Origin: Candidatus Avelusimicrobium pullicaecorum
GTDB lineage: Bacteria; Elusimicrobiota; Elusimicrobia; Elusimicrobiales; Elusimicrobiaceae
Direction: 5' to 3'
Assembly (NCBI GenBank): GCA_944322825.1
Contig: CALUQD010000005.1
Coordinates: 1 to 64,000, forward strand
DNA: 64,000 nt
The notes beneath the pieces were generated by a model. That model was given only the letters and a program-made list of their open reading frames with translations. It was not told the DNA's origin and did not search any database. Positions 17,193 to 25,066 of the stretch are shown here, one piece after another (position 1 is the first letter of the stretch; the number at the start of each line of letters is the position of its first letter). A program made the translations under genes and the position numbers.

Positions 17193-17667
17193 TTTTGGCC
17201 TCCGAAGCGATCACAGAATCAATAATTTCAACGGCTTTGGCCGGGGTAATCTGCCCGTGGACGACGTCATCCATCACCATCACGGGCGCCAATCCGCACG
17301 CCCCCAGGCAGGAAACGCATTCCAGCGTAAACATCATATCGTCGGTAGTGTCCTGGCCGTCTTTGAGTTTCAGTTTATCTTTTACGGTATTAATTACGAA
17401 AGAGGAGCCTTTTACGTGGCAGGCCGTACCGTTGCAGACTTTAATAATATGTTTGCCTTTGGGAGTAATGGCAAAATGGGCGAAAAAGGTGGCTACGCCA
17501 AACACTTTGGCAGGAGAGATATCTAACTCGTTTGCAATAAAACGCATAATATCTTCGGGGAGGTACTTATATTCGTCTTGTACTTTTTGCAGGATGGGAA
17601 TTAACTTGGCACTATCGTACTGGTGTTCTTCCAGGATCTTTGCGGCGGGGGCAAATCTGTCTGTCAT
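17182..17667 (-). CDS. hydC: Bifurcating hydrogenase NuoE-like subunit
   Basis: 161 residues from the ATG at 17667, chosen because AAAGGAG lies just upstream and the reading frame before it is unsupported. It is a thioredoxin-like 2Fe-2S protein with CNGTACHVKGS and CVSCLGACGLAP as cluster ligands and the NuoE N-terminal helix block (ILQKVQDEYKYLPEDIMRFIANEL). It transfers electrons with HydB. First gene of hydCBA, about 106 nt after the predicted transcription start. Confidence 0.93.
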   Translation of the reverse strand: MTDRFAPAAKILEEHQYDSAKLIPILQKVQDEYKYLPEDIMRFIANELDISPAKVFGVATFFAHFAITPKGKHIIKVCNGTACHVKGSSFVINTVKDKLKLKDGQDTTDDMMFTLECVSCLGACGLAPVMVMDDVVHGQITPAKAVEIIDSVIASEAKNAD

Positions 17668-17779
17668 ACTATCTCCTTTTCCAAACGATAATAAAACTCT
17701 CGGCGCGCCAACTACACGCACCGGTACGGCAGAGAACTGTTATAATCTGAAATACATCAAGCCAGGGACTTCTCCCCCT

Positions 17780-17808
17780 ATTATAACTTCCTCCGGGGTA
17801 CGTGTCAA
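17780..17808 (-). promoter_or_regulatory. Consensus sigma-70 promoter for hydCBA
   Basis: TTGACA (17803-17808) and TATAAT (17780-17785) read on the minus strand with an exact 17-bp spacer. Both hexamers match consensus at all positions. A leader of about 100 nt precedes hydC. Confidence 0.85.
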
Positions 17809-17834
17809 ACAAAATCCCCGCCTAAAACATTCCA

Positions 17835-17866
17835 CAAAAAAGGCGCGGAAGCATTTTTCCGCGCCC
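17835..17866 (-). terminator. Intrinsic terminator
   Basis: GGCGCGGAA pairs with TTCCGCGCC, followed by six T's on the minus strand. It lies 5'-ward of the hydrogenase promoter and ends within about 15 bp of the stop at 17879? On the minus strand it follows that gene directly. Confidence 0.8.
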
Positions 17867-17878
17867 TATGGATTTGCA

Positions 17879-18982
17879 TCAGCGTTTCCACCCGTACAGC
17901 TGGCGGTAATAGAAATAAGTCCGTACCTTTTCCAAAACGGCGGTCCCCCATTGGGAGTCGTATTCCCAGTTGAGGGGGCAAAAAATCATTCCGTCAAAGC
18001 CGGACTCAAACAACCGGCGGCCCACCCTGTCTTTTTCGGTAAAAGCGGTCAACGCCAAAATCGTCCCGTTGTAGCCGGCGTCGCGCAGCATTCCGGTCAA
18101 ATAAAAACCGCCGCCGCCCGGTACAATTAAATCGGTTATAATCAAATCGGGTTTCTCGGCTGCCCGGAGGACATCCTGCAATAATTTTTCCGTATCGGTA
18201 TAACAACGCACTTTCCAACCGGCCGGCACGCCGCCCATTTGCTGCATCCAAAGAAAGTTATTCAGCAGATCCGTTTCGTCATTTAATATAGCCACCCGCA
18301 GCTGTTTGGGAAGCGAATTATTCCACCGGGCGGATTTTTTCCCGCGCGGGGCGTGCAAAAAGAATTCGCTTTTCTTATATACCCGGCCCGGGCTGGCATA
18401 CATTGGGCGGGAAATCGCCCCACACAGCAGCGGGTCCACCACTTGGGCGGCATAGGCTACGTATTCGCACGCCGCCTGGTAGGCAGGATCCTTGGAAAAG
18501 ATAAACGGTTTCAGCCGTTCCAACTGGGAATGCATTTCGACAATTTTCCGGCTCCAGACGCTTTTTTCCGCACTGGAAAGGGTATGCCGTTCCAGCGGTT
18601 TGCTTTGGTAATACAGAAAAACATCCATTTCTTTGCGAAAGGATTCAAACTGCTTCATCGTTTGGTGGTACCTGTCCAACACCTCTGCCACCTGTTCCGC
18701 ACGCGCGCCTTCCAACAGGCTGATGCCGCGCGGGCGCACGGACTTAAACAAATGCCGCTCGATATCGTTTAAATACGGAGCTGCAACCGGTTTCCCCGAT
18801 GGCAGGATTTTACCCTGCACGATGCGGGCTTTATTCAACACGTCGATTCGTATCCTCTGGCGCAATAATTGGCTGGCGTTTTTTTCAAACGCCTCGCTGG
18901 TTATTTTTTTGATCACATTTCCTTGTGCCGCACACGGAAGCGCCAACCCCAGTGCCAAAGCACATACTGCCACGACTTTCAT
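17879..18982 (-). CDS. Exported protein with C-terminal receiver-like domain (paralogue 2)
   Basis: The 367-residue protein begins with a signal peptide (MKVVAVCALALGLALPCAAQ). A helical region of about 200 residues follows. The last 140 residues have the layout of a response-regulator receiver: acidic pair in VAILNDE (Asp235/Glu236), phospho-acceptor Asp284 in LIITDLIVPGGGG, Thr312 in LALTAF, and GFDGMIFCP where the family's conserved Lys is replaced by Cys. The tail VRTYFYYRQLYGWKR is shared with the paralogue at 19088. A receiver domain outside the cytoplasm would be unusual because ATP and histidine kinases face inward; the domain may be a non-phosphorylated binding module. Signal peptide and fold are inferred from sequence pattern. 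Confidence 0.7.
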   Translation of the reverse strand: MKVVAVCALALGLALPCAAQGNVIKKITSEAFEKNASQLLRQRIRIDVLNKARIVQGKILPSGKPVAAPYLNDIERHLFKSVRPRGISLLEGARAEQVAEVLDRYHQTMKQFESFRKEMDVFLYYQSKPLERHTLSSAEKSVWSRKIVEMHSQLERLKPFIFSKDPAYQAACEYVAYAAQVVDPLLCGAISRPMYASPGRVYKKSEFFLHAPRGKKSARWNNSLPKQLRVAILNDETDLLNNFLWMQQMGGVPAGWKVRCYTDTEKLLQDVLRAAEKPDLIITDLIVPGGGGFYLTGMLRDAGYNGTILALTAFTEKDRVGRRLFESGFDGMIFCPLNWEYDSQWGTAVLEKVRTYFYYRQLYGWKR

Positions 18983-19037
18983 TTTTTCTCCTTGCTGCGG
19001 GCTTCCCCGCTGATATTATTTCCTTAAAAACCCAAAG

Positions 19038-19066
19038 AAAGTGGGCGGCCACACCGCCCACTTTTT
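19038..19066 (-). terminator. Intrinsic terminator
   Basis: AAAGTGGGCGG pairs with CCGCCCACTTT. It lies 22 bp after the minus-strand gene ending at 19088. Confidence 0.75.
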
Positions 19067-19087
19067 AATTCATCAACAACGGTTTGG

Positions 19088-20257
19088 CTATCTGTTCCAG
19101 TGATGCAAATCCCGATAATAAAAATAGTTTTGTAAGCGCTTCATAATCAGCAGCTGCCAATGGTCGCTCATTTCGAAACCAAGGCCCTGCGGAATCATTC
19201 CGTCAAAACCGATATCGAACAATTTGCGGCCGATTTCATCGTCTTCCTGGAAAGCGGATAAGGCAATAATAACGCCTTTAAAACCCCGTTCGCGCAGTTT
19301 CCCCGTCAAATAGTTTCCGCCGCCGCCCGGCACGATGATATCCGTCAAAATCACATCAAACGAAGTGGGGTTGGCGGACGCGGCCGCCAGCATTTCTTCG
19401 GTATTGCGGTAGTAGGAAAGTTCCCATCCCGGGAAAAACCGGTTTGCTTCGTGCATTTCTCTCATCCGGCGCAGCACGCTGTATTCGTCGTTTAAGACGG
19501 CCATTTTTAAGCCCTTGGGCAACTTTTCGGCCAGTTTTTTGGCGCGTGCAACAGGAGTAAGCACGCCGTTCCAGATGGCTTCTCTATTCGCTTTGGGTGT
19601 ATACAAAAAGAATTCTTCAAAATCATATTTTCGGTCGGTTCGTTCGAAAGTGTTGGCTAACACCGTACCCCGCAAAAACGGCGAAAGAATTTCCGCGGCA
19701 AACGTAACATATTCGCGGGCCCCCCGATATATGGGATCTTGCGGGGAAATATAAGGTTTTAAACGCTCCAACTGGTTGTGCATATTGGCAATTTTAGCCG
19801 ACCATTCGCCCCGTTCACTGGAGGTTAAAACACGCCGTTCATTCGGTTGGCTTTGATAATACAAAAAAGGATCTGCTTCTTCCTTAAAGGCGCGGAATTT
19901 AGCCATTGCCTCCAGGTATAGGTTCCGTGCCTGCTGGCGCTGTTCCTCGGTTGGTTGTTTCAGCAAGGTCTGTATGGTAAAATCGTTTGGAATATGCAAC
20001 AGGAGGTTGCGTTCCCGCTCAGACAGGCAGTTAGGCGGAACAACGGTTGCATTTGGCAGAATCTTTCCCTGTACAACCCGGGCATTAAGCTGGCGTAAAA
20101 GCTGCGCCCGTGTTTTTTCCGCCACAACGGCAGATGTGGCATTTTTGGAAAAAACATTTTTAATTCCGCTTTTGCTCGTTAATCCTTTTAAAAAATTTTT
20201 CTGGGCATAACACGGAACAGCCAATACCAATGCCAATAACAAAGCCAAGCTTCTCAT
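19088..20257 (-). CDS. Exported protein with C-terminal receiver-like domain (paralogue 1)
   Basis: 389 residues from the ATG at 20257, which has AAGGAG six bases upstream. It has a signal peptide (MRSLALLLALVLAVPCYAQ), a helical middle including PFLYYQSQPNERR and NMHNQLERLKPYI, both conserved in the neighbour at 17879, then a receiver-like domain: MAVLNDE, VILTDIIVPGGGGNYLTG, IIALSAF and GFDGMIPQG. The phospho-acceptor Asp, acidic pair and Ser/Thr are kept while the conserved Lys is lost. The two genes are a tandem duplication with their own terminators. Function unknown. Confidence 0.7.
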   Translation of the reverse strand: MRSLALLLALVLAVPCYAQKNFLKGLTSKSGIKNVFSKNATSAVVAEKTRAQLLRQLNARVVQGKILPNATVVPPNCLSERERNLLLHIPNDFTIQTLLKQPTEEQRQQARNLYLEAMAKFRAFKEEADPFLYYQSQPNERRVLTSSERGEWSAKIANMHNQLERLKPYISPQDPIYRGAREYVTFAAEILSPFLRGTVLANTFERTDRKYDFEEFFLYTPKANREAIWNGVLTPVARAKKLAEKLPKGLKMAVLNDEYSVLRRMREMHEANRFFPGWELSYYRNTEEMLAAASANPTSFDVILTDIIVPGGGGNYLTGKLRERGFKGVIIALSAFQEDDEIGRKLFDIGFDGMIPQGLGFEMSDHWQLLIMKRLQNYFYYRDLHHWNR

Positions 20258-20321
20258 ACACAACTCCTTAGAAATAGGATGTATTTACTACAAGAATAGC
20301 ACTCGAAGGGAACAGGGGCAA

Positions 20322-20358
20322 GGGTCAAAAGACCCAATTTGTATTGGGACTGGGCCCA
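20322..20358 (-). promoter_or_regulatory. Overlapping alternative hairpins in the upstream region of the exported receiver gene
   Basis: GGGTC/GACCC (20322-20335) and CCCAAT/ATTGGG (20333-20348) share bases, so only one can form at a time. The palindrome TGGGCCCA follows at 20351-20358. It lies 65-100 bp upstream of the minus-strand start at 20257 and next to the stop at 20371. Its role is unknown. Confidence 0.35.
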
Positions 20359-20370
20359 TATGGAGCCACA

Positions 20371-21432
20371 TTAAAGGATAATGGAAAGCGCAATAAAATA
20401 GCCGGCCATCAGTGCCAATCCCGTCGGCACGGCGATAGAAGCCCATTCGCGGCTTTTAATACCCAGTTTTTCGGCAGCTACGATGTTGGGCAAGTTTCCC
20501 TGTACCAGCATACTGCCAAACGCCGCCAAGCCAATCACCATATAGACAAGGTCCTTTTGGGAAATGGTAGGGATAATTTCAATAGCGGCCAAGGTGGCGT
20601 TGTCTATAATCGCCGATATGGCATTGGCCCAAAACAACACTTTTCCACCCAATTGCGTGATGGTGCTTTGCGCCAGCGGACGCAAGCCGGTGCTGATTAA
20701 GTTCAGCGCCGCCACAAACATATAGATATGCAAGGTGCGCCGCAGCATAGAAGCGTAGGTTTCTTTATCTTCGCGGATATGCATTTGCATCGTCGTACCG
20801 GCGTTGCGGGCGCAGTAACCAGCCGCCACCGACAACAGCACAACAGCAGGCGCAAGCCACCAAAAGAAATGTTTTAATAAAAAGAAGAAATCCGCGTGAT
20901 GCGGCGCGCCGGAAAGAGCATTGTTGATAATCAGCCCCAAGGGTTCGGCCAGCGGCGTCAGCACCGCCCCCAAACCAATTGCGTAACAGGCAAATACGGT
21001 AATGCGCACCGTAGCGGTGCGTTCCAAATTGACTACTTTTAACACTTCAGCCAAAACCAACGCCGAAACCGTCACGCTCACCAACGAGGACGTCATCCCC
21101 AACAAAAAGATGAGCAATGCGAAACTGTACCGCGGTTCCAATGTGCGAAAGAACGCAAACAACACACGGAAAATATACCGGGAATAATTGTTGAAAATCA
21201 CGCTGACTACCAATACGATAAAAGCCACATTTACCGGATAATTCAGCGTTTCATACAAAAATGCCGTACTCCAGCCGCCGCTGATGGTTACAGCGGCCGC
21301 CCCCACCCCCAACAAAAACAATTCCAAATGGCTTTCCACCCAACGCGAAGTAAGCGGCCATATCAACAAATTAATAGCCACTATGCCTAATAATACATTC
21401 ACCCACCAAGGGGTGGCCGCCAGGGTTTCCAT
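20371..21432 (-). CDS. DUF1646-like polytopic membrane protein
   Basis: The 353-residue protein has about ten membrane helices and resembles the DUF1646 family of the ion-transporter superfamily: LGAVLTPLAEPLGLIINNALSG, an internal charged loop (HIREDKETYASML), then FWANAISAIIDNATLAAIEI and MLVQGNLPNIVAAEKLGI, similar to the inverted-repeat NT(P/A) motifs of ion transporters. Substrate unknown. Stands alone between the receiver pair and a divergent Ala/Lys-rich protein. Confidence 0.7.
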   Translation of the reverse strand: METLAATPWWVNVLLGIVAINLLIWPLTSRWVESHLELFLLGVGAAAVTISGGWSTAFLYETLNYPVNVAFIVLVVSVIFNNYSRYIFRVLFAFFRTLEPRYSFALLIFLLGMTSSLVSVTVSALVLAEVLKVVNLERTATVRITVFACYAIGLGAVLTPLAEPLGLIINNALSGAPHHADFFFLLKHFFWWLAPAVVLLSVAAGYCARNAGTTMQMHIREDKETYASMLRRTLHIYMFVAALNLISTGLRPLAQSTITQLGGKVLFWANAISAIIDNATLAAIEIIPTISQKDLVYMVIGLAAFGSMLVQGNLPNIVAAEKLGIKSREWASIAVPTGLALMAGYFIALSIIL

Positions 21433-21491
21433 ATATTTATTTTACAAAAAATATCGTCTATTACGGGCGCAAGATTTTATACAAAAGCACA

Positions 21492-21520
21492 TTGAGCTTC
21501 CAATAGAATTGTAGTAAAAT
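21492..21520 (+). promoter_or_regulatory. Probable promoter of the Ala/Lys-rich gene
   Basis: TTGAGC (21492-21497), a 17-bp spacer and TAAAAT (21515-21520) lie about 40 bp before the AAGGAG and ATG at 21558. Confidence 0.55.
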
Positions 21521-21557
21521 AAAAAAGTAAAGTAATTTTATTTACAAGGAGAACAAA

Positions 21558-22151
21558 ATGAAAAAAATTATTGTACTCGCTTTTGTGTTGACGATGGGCG
21601 CCGCCTGGCCGACCAGCGTCCGCGCAGCGGATGACTGCGGCTGCGCCGCAGGAGATGTAGCCTGCATCAATAGCTGCACGCTGTCTAAAATTACGACTTT
21701 GAGAAAAAATATCCAAAGCCAGAAAGAAGCCGCTCTTGCTAAAATTCAGGCGGCCAAAACCGCGGCCGAAGCCAACACGGACGCCAAGGCCCAGTTAGAA
21801 GAAGCCAAGGCAAACGCCAAAGCCCAAGCTAACGCCGCCAAGGAAGAAGCTAAAGCCAAAGCCGAAGCCGCCAAAGAAGAAGCTAAGGCCGCCAAAGAAG
21901 AGGCTAAAGCCAAAGCTAAGGCCGCCAAAGAAGAGGCTAAAGCCAAAGCCAAGGCCGCTAAAGAACAGGCCAAACAAGAAGCTGCCGCCAAAAAAGCGGC
22001 TTTGAAACAAGCCAAAGAAGACGCCAAGGCCAAAGCCAAAGCAGAAAAAGAAGCCGCCGAAGCCAAAAAAGAAGCGGCCAAGCAAGCCGCTAAAGACGCC
22101 AAAGAAGCCTTAAAAGCGGAAAAAGAAGCCTGGAAAGCCCTTGGCAAATAA
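21558..22151 (+). CDS. Exported Ala/Lys/Glu-rich helical protein
   Basis: The 197-residue protein has a signal peptide (ending VRA|ADDCG), a short Cys-rich head (DDCGCAAGDVACINSC, four Cys), then about 140 residues built almost only from Ala, Lys, Glu and Gln, with a repeating AKEEAKAKA unit. This would form a long single alpha-helix or coiled coil in the periplasm. No family is assigned; such proteins can act as spacers or DNA/peptidoglycan-binding rods, which is speculation. Strong ribosome binding site AAGGAG; own promoter and terminator, so possibly highly expressed. Confidence 0.75.
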   Translation: MKKIIVLAFVLTMGAAWPTSVRAADDCGCAAGDVACINSCTLSKITTLRKNIQSQKEAALAKIQAAKTAAEANTDAKAQLEEAKANAKAQANAAKEEAKAKAEAAKEEAKAAKEEAKAKAKAAKEEAKAKAKAAKEQAKQEAAAKKAALKQAKEDAKAKAKAEKEAAEAKKEAAKQAAKDAKEALKAEKEAWKALGK

Positions 22152-22165
22152 GTTAATCCTTGTCA

Positions 22166-22201
22166 AAAATCCCCGGAGCGTTTTTTGCTCCGGGGATTTT
22201 T
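22166..22201. terminator. Bidirectional intrinsic terminator
   Basis: AAAATCCCCGGAGC (22166-22179) pairs with 22187-22200, with T's on both sides. It serves the converging Ala/Lys-rich gene and pilin. Confidence 0.85.
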
Positions 22202-22214
22202 GTTTGTTGAAACT

Positions 22215-22730
22215 TTAATTGGCAATTACCCAGCGCGGGGCCGTATCACTCCCCGCATTGTTCGACAAATCCGCCCCCAACGCCGCGCATAATTGGCGAG
22301 AAAAAGACAAGCTGGAAGCCGAAGGGCTGACCGTTCCGCAAAGGATCTTCCCCCCGCCTACCGAAGTGGATACCCGGAAAACTAAAATATACCATTTCGT
22401 TTTAGAGATAGCCGTTAAGGCCGAATTATCGGCAATTGCATAATTAAAATGCTTACTTTCCGGGATTTCTATATCTAAATCGTCCAGGTTTGTGGCGTAC
22501 GAACCATTGGCCATATAATACACTTCCTGCGCCTCGCGTAAACTTTTCAGTAGGGATAACGGTTCCGCCGCGCGCGCTTTTTCCACCGCCAGTTCGTACT
22601 TGGGAAGCGCCACCGCCGCCAAAATACCAATGATTAAAACGACCACTAACAGCTCTATCAGCGTAAACCCGGCGTTTTTCCCCGCCGGGAGGGTTTTTGA
22701 TAAATTTTGCTCATAGCCAAAATTTATCAA
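22215..22730 (-). CDS. Type IV pilin-like protein, reading frame entered only from a TTG
   Basis: 171 residues. The pilin helix [31 protein letters not shown] and YYMANGSYATNLDDLDIEIP match the pilins at 5354 and 43786. Two Cys lie in the variable C-terminal domain. The ATG that starts its sisters is present (22714-22712), but here the run after it has five A's and then CCC instead of AAAGCC or AAAACCC, so the ATG frame is out by one. The pilin frame is open only from TTG at 22730, giving leader MINFGYEQNLSKTLPAGKNAG. It may be a TTG start, a slippage-controlled gene or a recent mutation. Confidence 0.75.
   Translation of the reverse strand: MINFGYEQNLSKTLPAGKNAGFTLIELLVVVLIIGILAAVALPKYELAVEKARAAEPLSLLKSLREAQEVYYMANGSYATNLDDLDIEIPESKHFNYAIADNSALTAISKTKWYILVFRVSTSVGGGKILCGTVSPSASSLSFSRQLCAALGADLSNNAGSDTAPRWVIAN
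22697..22730. promoter_or_regulatory. 13-bp inverted repeat enclosing a pilin start codon
   Basis: TTGATAAATTTTG (22697-22709) pairs with 22718-22730, and the loop contains the minus-strand ATG. The sequence is shared with 5843-5882 and 44277-44318. Confidence 0.75.
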
Positions 22731-23310
22731 GGGGCGAGCCGGGCCAGCGGCTGGCCTCCCTTTCCTTTACCCGTTAGCACGATTAGTTTGGGCCACACTG
22801 TTTCCGCAATGTCGCGCTGTTTCAGAAAGGAAGTTTTTTCCGCTTATGTTGTTGTGCGCTGTTGCCGTTTAACCGCCCCTTTAGAGCCGTCTACAAAAAG
22901 CCTTTCAAACGGAAAAGAAATTTTATTGTCTGAGCGCGGGGAACCCGCGCGAGTTATAAAATTTCCCGTTTGAAAGTGATTTTTGTGGCTCCCTGGCACC
23001 GAGCCGGTGCTCCCCTCTCGTTGCCCGTTAGCACGATTCCTGGAGCCACACTGTTTGCGCACGGCCGCGCCCTTGCGCTCCCTTCTTTGGTACTTTTTCT
23101 GGCGTCAGAAAAAGGGCTCCCCGCACCGCGCCGGGGGGCATGGCCTTCCAGACCGCGGGGTTCTGCCTCGGACAGGGTTCCGCCTAATACGGTGCTTACG
23201 CAATTAGGGAACAACTTGTTGAGGATACTTGCGCAAAAGGCGATCCCGGCCAGGGGCTGGCCTCCTTTTTCTAGGCCCGCTAACACGACTCCTAGGCCCA
23301 CACGGTTCGC
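22718..23310. repeat. Pilin-linked mosaic hairpin repeat, copy C
   Basis: It lacks the A12 run. It holds hairpins GGCCAG/CTGGCC (22742-22756), GCACCG/CGGTGC (22996-23010) and GGCCAG/CTGGCC (23248-23262). The long three-part hairpin lies at 22902-22976, a 9-bp hairpin CTTTTTCTG/CAGAAAAAG at 23093-23114, and there are three GTTAGC/GCTAAC...CCACAC modules (about 22770, 23022, 23277). A segment with CCTAATACGGTGCTTACGC (about 23187-23205) recurs in copy D. No gene is supported in this interval. Confidence 0.75.
22902..22976. repeat. Three-segment long hairpin inside repeat C (compensated stem)
   Basis: CTTTCAAACGG (22902-22912) pairs perfectly with 22966-22976. Relative to copies A and D, two outer-stem pairs have changed on both sides, keeping pairing. 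Inner GAAATTTTAT/ATAAAATTTC and GCGCGGG/CCCGCGC stems are kept. Confidence 0.8.
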
Positions 23311-23323
23311 TTTAAATCCTCAT

Positions 23324-24352
23324 CTATCGCGCTGTTATTTCAGGCTGTAAGGCCGCCGCCGGTTCCGCGGGCGCGGCGGATGAATGGACTTCATTCCCCA
23401 TTGAAATCGGGTCCGCCGCAACGTCAGCGGGGGCCGCGCTTCCTGCCGCGGGAGCGACAGCCACAGACGTCACATTTTCTCCCGCCGCGTTGCCTTCATT
23501 GGCCATCAAGGAAGGGGAAATGCCTTCCCCCGCTGGCGCAGGAGTTGCCGCAGACCCAGCGGCGGAGTCCGTTTCAGCCTGCGAAACATCTTCCGCGGGA
23601 GCGATATCCGGCACCGCCGCGGGAAGGCTTTCTTGTTTGCAATCTCCCCACGGGTCCGCAATCCACTGGCCGGTTAAGGTATCGCACGAAAAACCGCGGC
23701 TTTGCGTTCCTCCCTGCGGGCACGGCTGTTCCTGCGGGGCGGGGCGCGGGCCGGATACGGCCGAACAATCGCACGTCAGCGGGATACTGCATTCGCCCCA
23801 GTCGCTCCAGGTATCGGTTGCCGGATCGCAGGTGCGGGTTTGTACACCTTTTTCCTGGCAGCCGCACGGACGAGAATCCGGACCGGGACACAGTGCAATC
23901 TTTTTAGCCGGGGAACATTCCTCCCCGGAATGGAAATCAGCCCGGGCGGTTAAATCGGTGCAAGAAGGGTAATTCTTCCCCAAACGCTGGCACGAGGCGG
24001 CATCCTCGCAGCACAGGCGGCCGTCTTCGTAAGAGGGCATCCGCAAGGTGTATCCATACCCTCCTTTGCGCTGCGCTTCCGCGCCGGTAGGCAACAGCGT
24101 GTAGATAAAATACTTGCTCTCCCCTGTGTTTAATACGCCCGGCAGGGCGGCGAAATCCGTTTCATAACGCTTATCTAATACGCAGCGTTTTTCTTGTTCC
24201 GTGCGAAAAAAAGCCAGCATTTCTTCCGCCTCGGATGTTTTGCGCTGTTCCACTGTTTTGTAAATCCACGGTATAACGGCTGCCGCTAAAATCCCCAACA
24301 CGACTACCGTAACCAATAATTCTGTTAAGGTAAAAGCATTTTTTGTTTTCAT
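23324..24352 (-). CDS. Pilin-like protein with Cys-rich thrombospondin-like tail
   Basis: 342 residues from the ATG at 24352 (GGGAG upstream); the longer frame to 24472 is not supported. The N-terminus MKTKNAFTLTELLVTVVVLGILAAAV is a prepilin signal with Ala-Phe cleavage and Glu5. Residues to about 115 (RTEQEKRCVLDKRYETD..., GYGYTLRMPSYEDGRLCCEDAASCQRLG) form the conserved pilin body. The tail has three W..C / G.Q.R..C units (GVQTRTCDPATDTWSDWGEC, GGTQSRGFSCDTLTGQW) and ends in a low-complexity Ala/Pro/Glu region. It is the intact homologue of the broken gene at 12362-13367. Probably a fibre-tip or adhesive minor pilin; role inferred. Confidence 0.75.
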   Translation of the reverse strand: MKTKNAFTLTELLVTVVVLGILAAAVIPWIYKTVEQRKTSEAEEMLAFFRTEQEKRCVLDKRYETDFAALPGVLNTGESKYFIYTLLPTGAEAQRKGGYGYTLRMPSYEDGRLCCEDAASCQRLGKNYPSCTDLTARADFHSGEECSPAKKIALCPGPDSRPCGCQEKGVQTRTCDPATDTWSDWGECSIPLTCDCSAVSGPRPAPQEQPCPQGGTQSRGFSCDTLTGQWIADPWGDCKQESLPAAVPDIAPAEDVSQAETDSAAGSAATPAPAGEGISPSLMANEGNAAGENVTSVAVAPAAGSAAPADVAADPISMGNEVHSSAAPAEPAAALQPEITAR

Positions 24353-24433
24353 ATTTTTCTCCCGCCGGCCTTTCAACAGTCTCTTTCTTATAGTATACCT
24401 TGCTTTGCCCAAGAAACAAGAAAATTTTTCCAT

Positions 24434-24466
24434 AAAAAAGCCCCGCTTTCTTAGTGAAAGCGGGGC
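24434..24466 (-). terminator. Intrinsic terminator
   Basis: GCCCCGCTTTC pairs with GAAAGCGGGGC, followed by T's on the minus strand. It ends the MntP-like pair. Confidence 0.85.
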
Positions 24467-24481
24467 ACACAAAACAGAACT

Positions 24482-25039
24482 TTAGATAATAATCATTTTA
24501 ACCGCCATTACAATCAAAATAAGGCCGGCTATCAGTTCCACCCGCTTGCTAACGATGGTTTTAGAGGTTTTTTTACCCAGATGAAATCCCACCAGCGTCA
24601 GCCCAAAGGAAAAAACCAACAGCAGCAATACCTGCGGCAGAAAAGCCTTATCCATGGTTTCCACGGCATATCCCACCAGCAGAGAATTAAGGCCAATAAT
24701 CGTGGATACTTTGACCAATTTGCGCATATCATCTGCATCCACATTGCTGAAACTGGGCGATTTTTCAATCGATTCAAGCATAAACTTAATCCCCAATAAT
24801 AATAAAAAGGCAAACGCCACCCAATTATTGGCAAAATGCACCCACCCGCGGAAGAACACCATACTCAAAATGTAGCCGATGGTAAACCATAATGCATTAA
24901 ATCCCGCAAAAAACAACGCAAGTTTGATGGAAAAAATGCTTTTTTTCTCCGGCGACATTTTAATCGCCGACATATTGGCCGAAACCATATTGTCCACACA
25001 AATACACAAGAAAATAATCATTACGGAAATGATGCCCAT
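24482..25039 (-). CDS. MntP-like (DUF204) membrane protein, divergent paralogue
   Basis: The 185-residue protein has six membrane helices in two three-helix repeats, as in the manganese efflux pump family. The first repeat keeps the acidic motif as CICVDNMVSAN, the second has LLVGYAVETMDKAF in place of the usual Asp-Ala motif. It lies 27 bp downstream of a canonical MntP, so it may act with it or have changed substrate. Mn2+ export is established for the family in E. coli and others; for this divergent member it is inference. Confidence 0.7.
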   Translation of the reverse strand: MGIISVMIIFLCICVDNMVSANMSAIKMSPEKKSIFSIKLALFFAGFNALWFTIGYILSMVFFRGWVHFANNWVAFAFLLLLGIKFMLESIEKSPSFSNVDADDMRKLVKVSTIIGLNSLLVGYAVETMDKAFLPQVLLLLVFSFGLTLVGFHLGKKTSKTIVSKRVELIAGLILIVMAVKMIII

Positions 25040-25066
25040 AGCCGACCTCCATTTAGATACCAGATT

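Noticed and set aside
21746-22147. Antisense 133-residue frame opposite the Ala/Lys-rich gene
   Set aside because: Composition is the mirror of the GCC/AAA codon repeat; no start signal or family.
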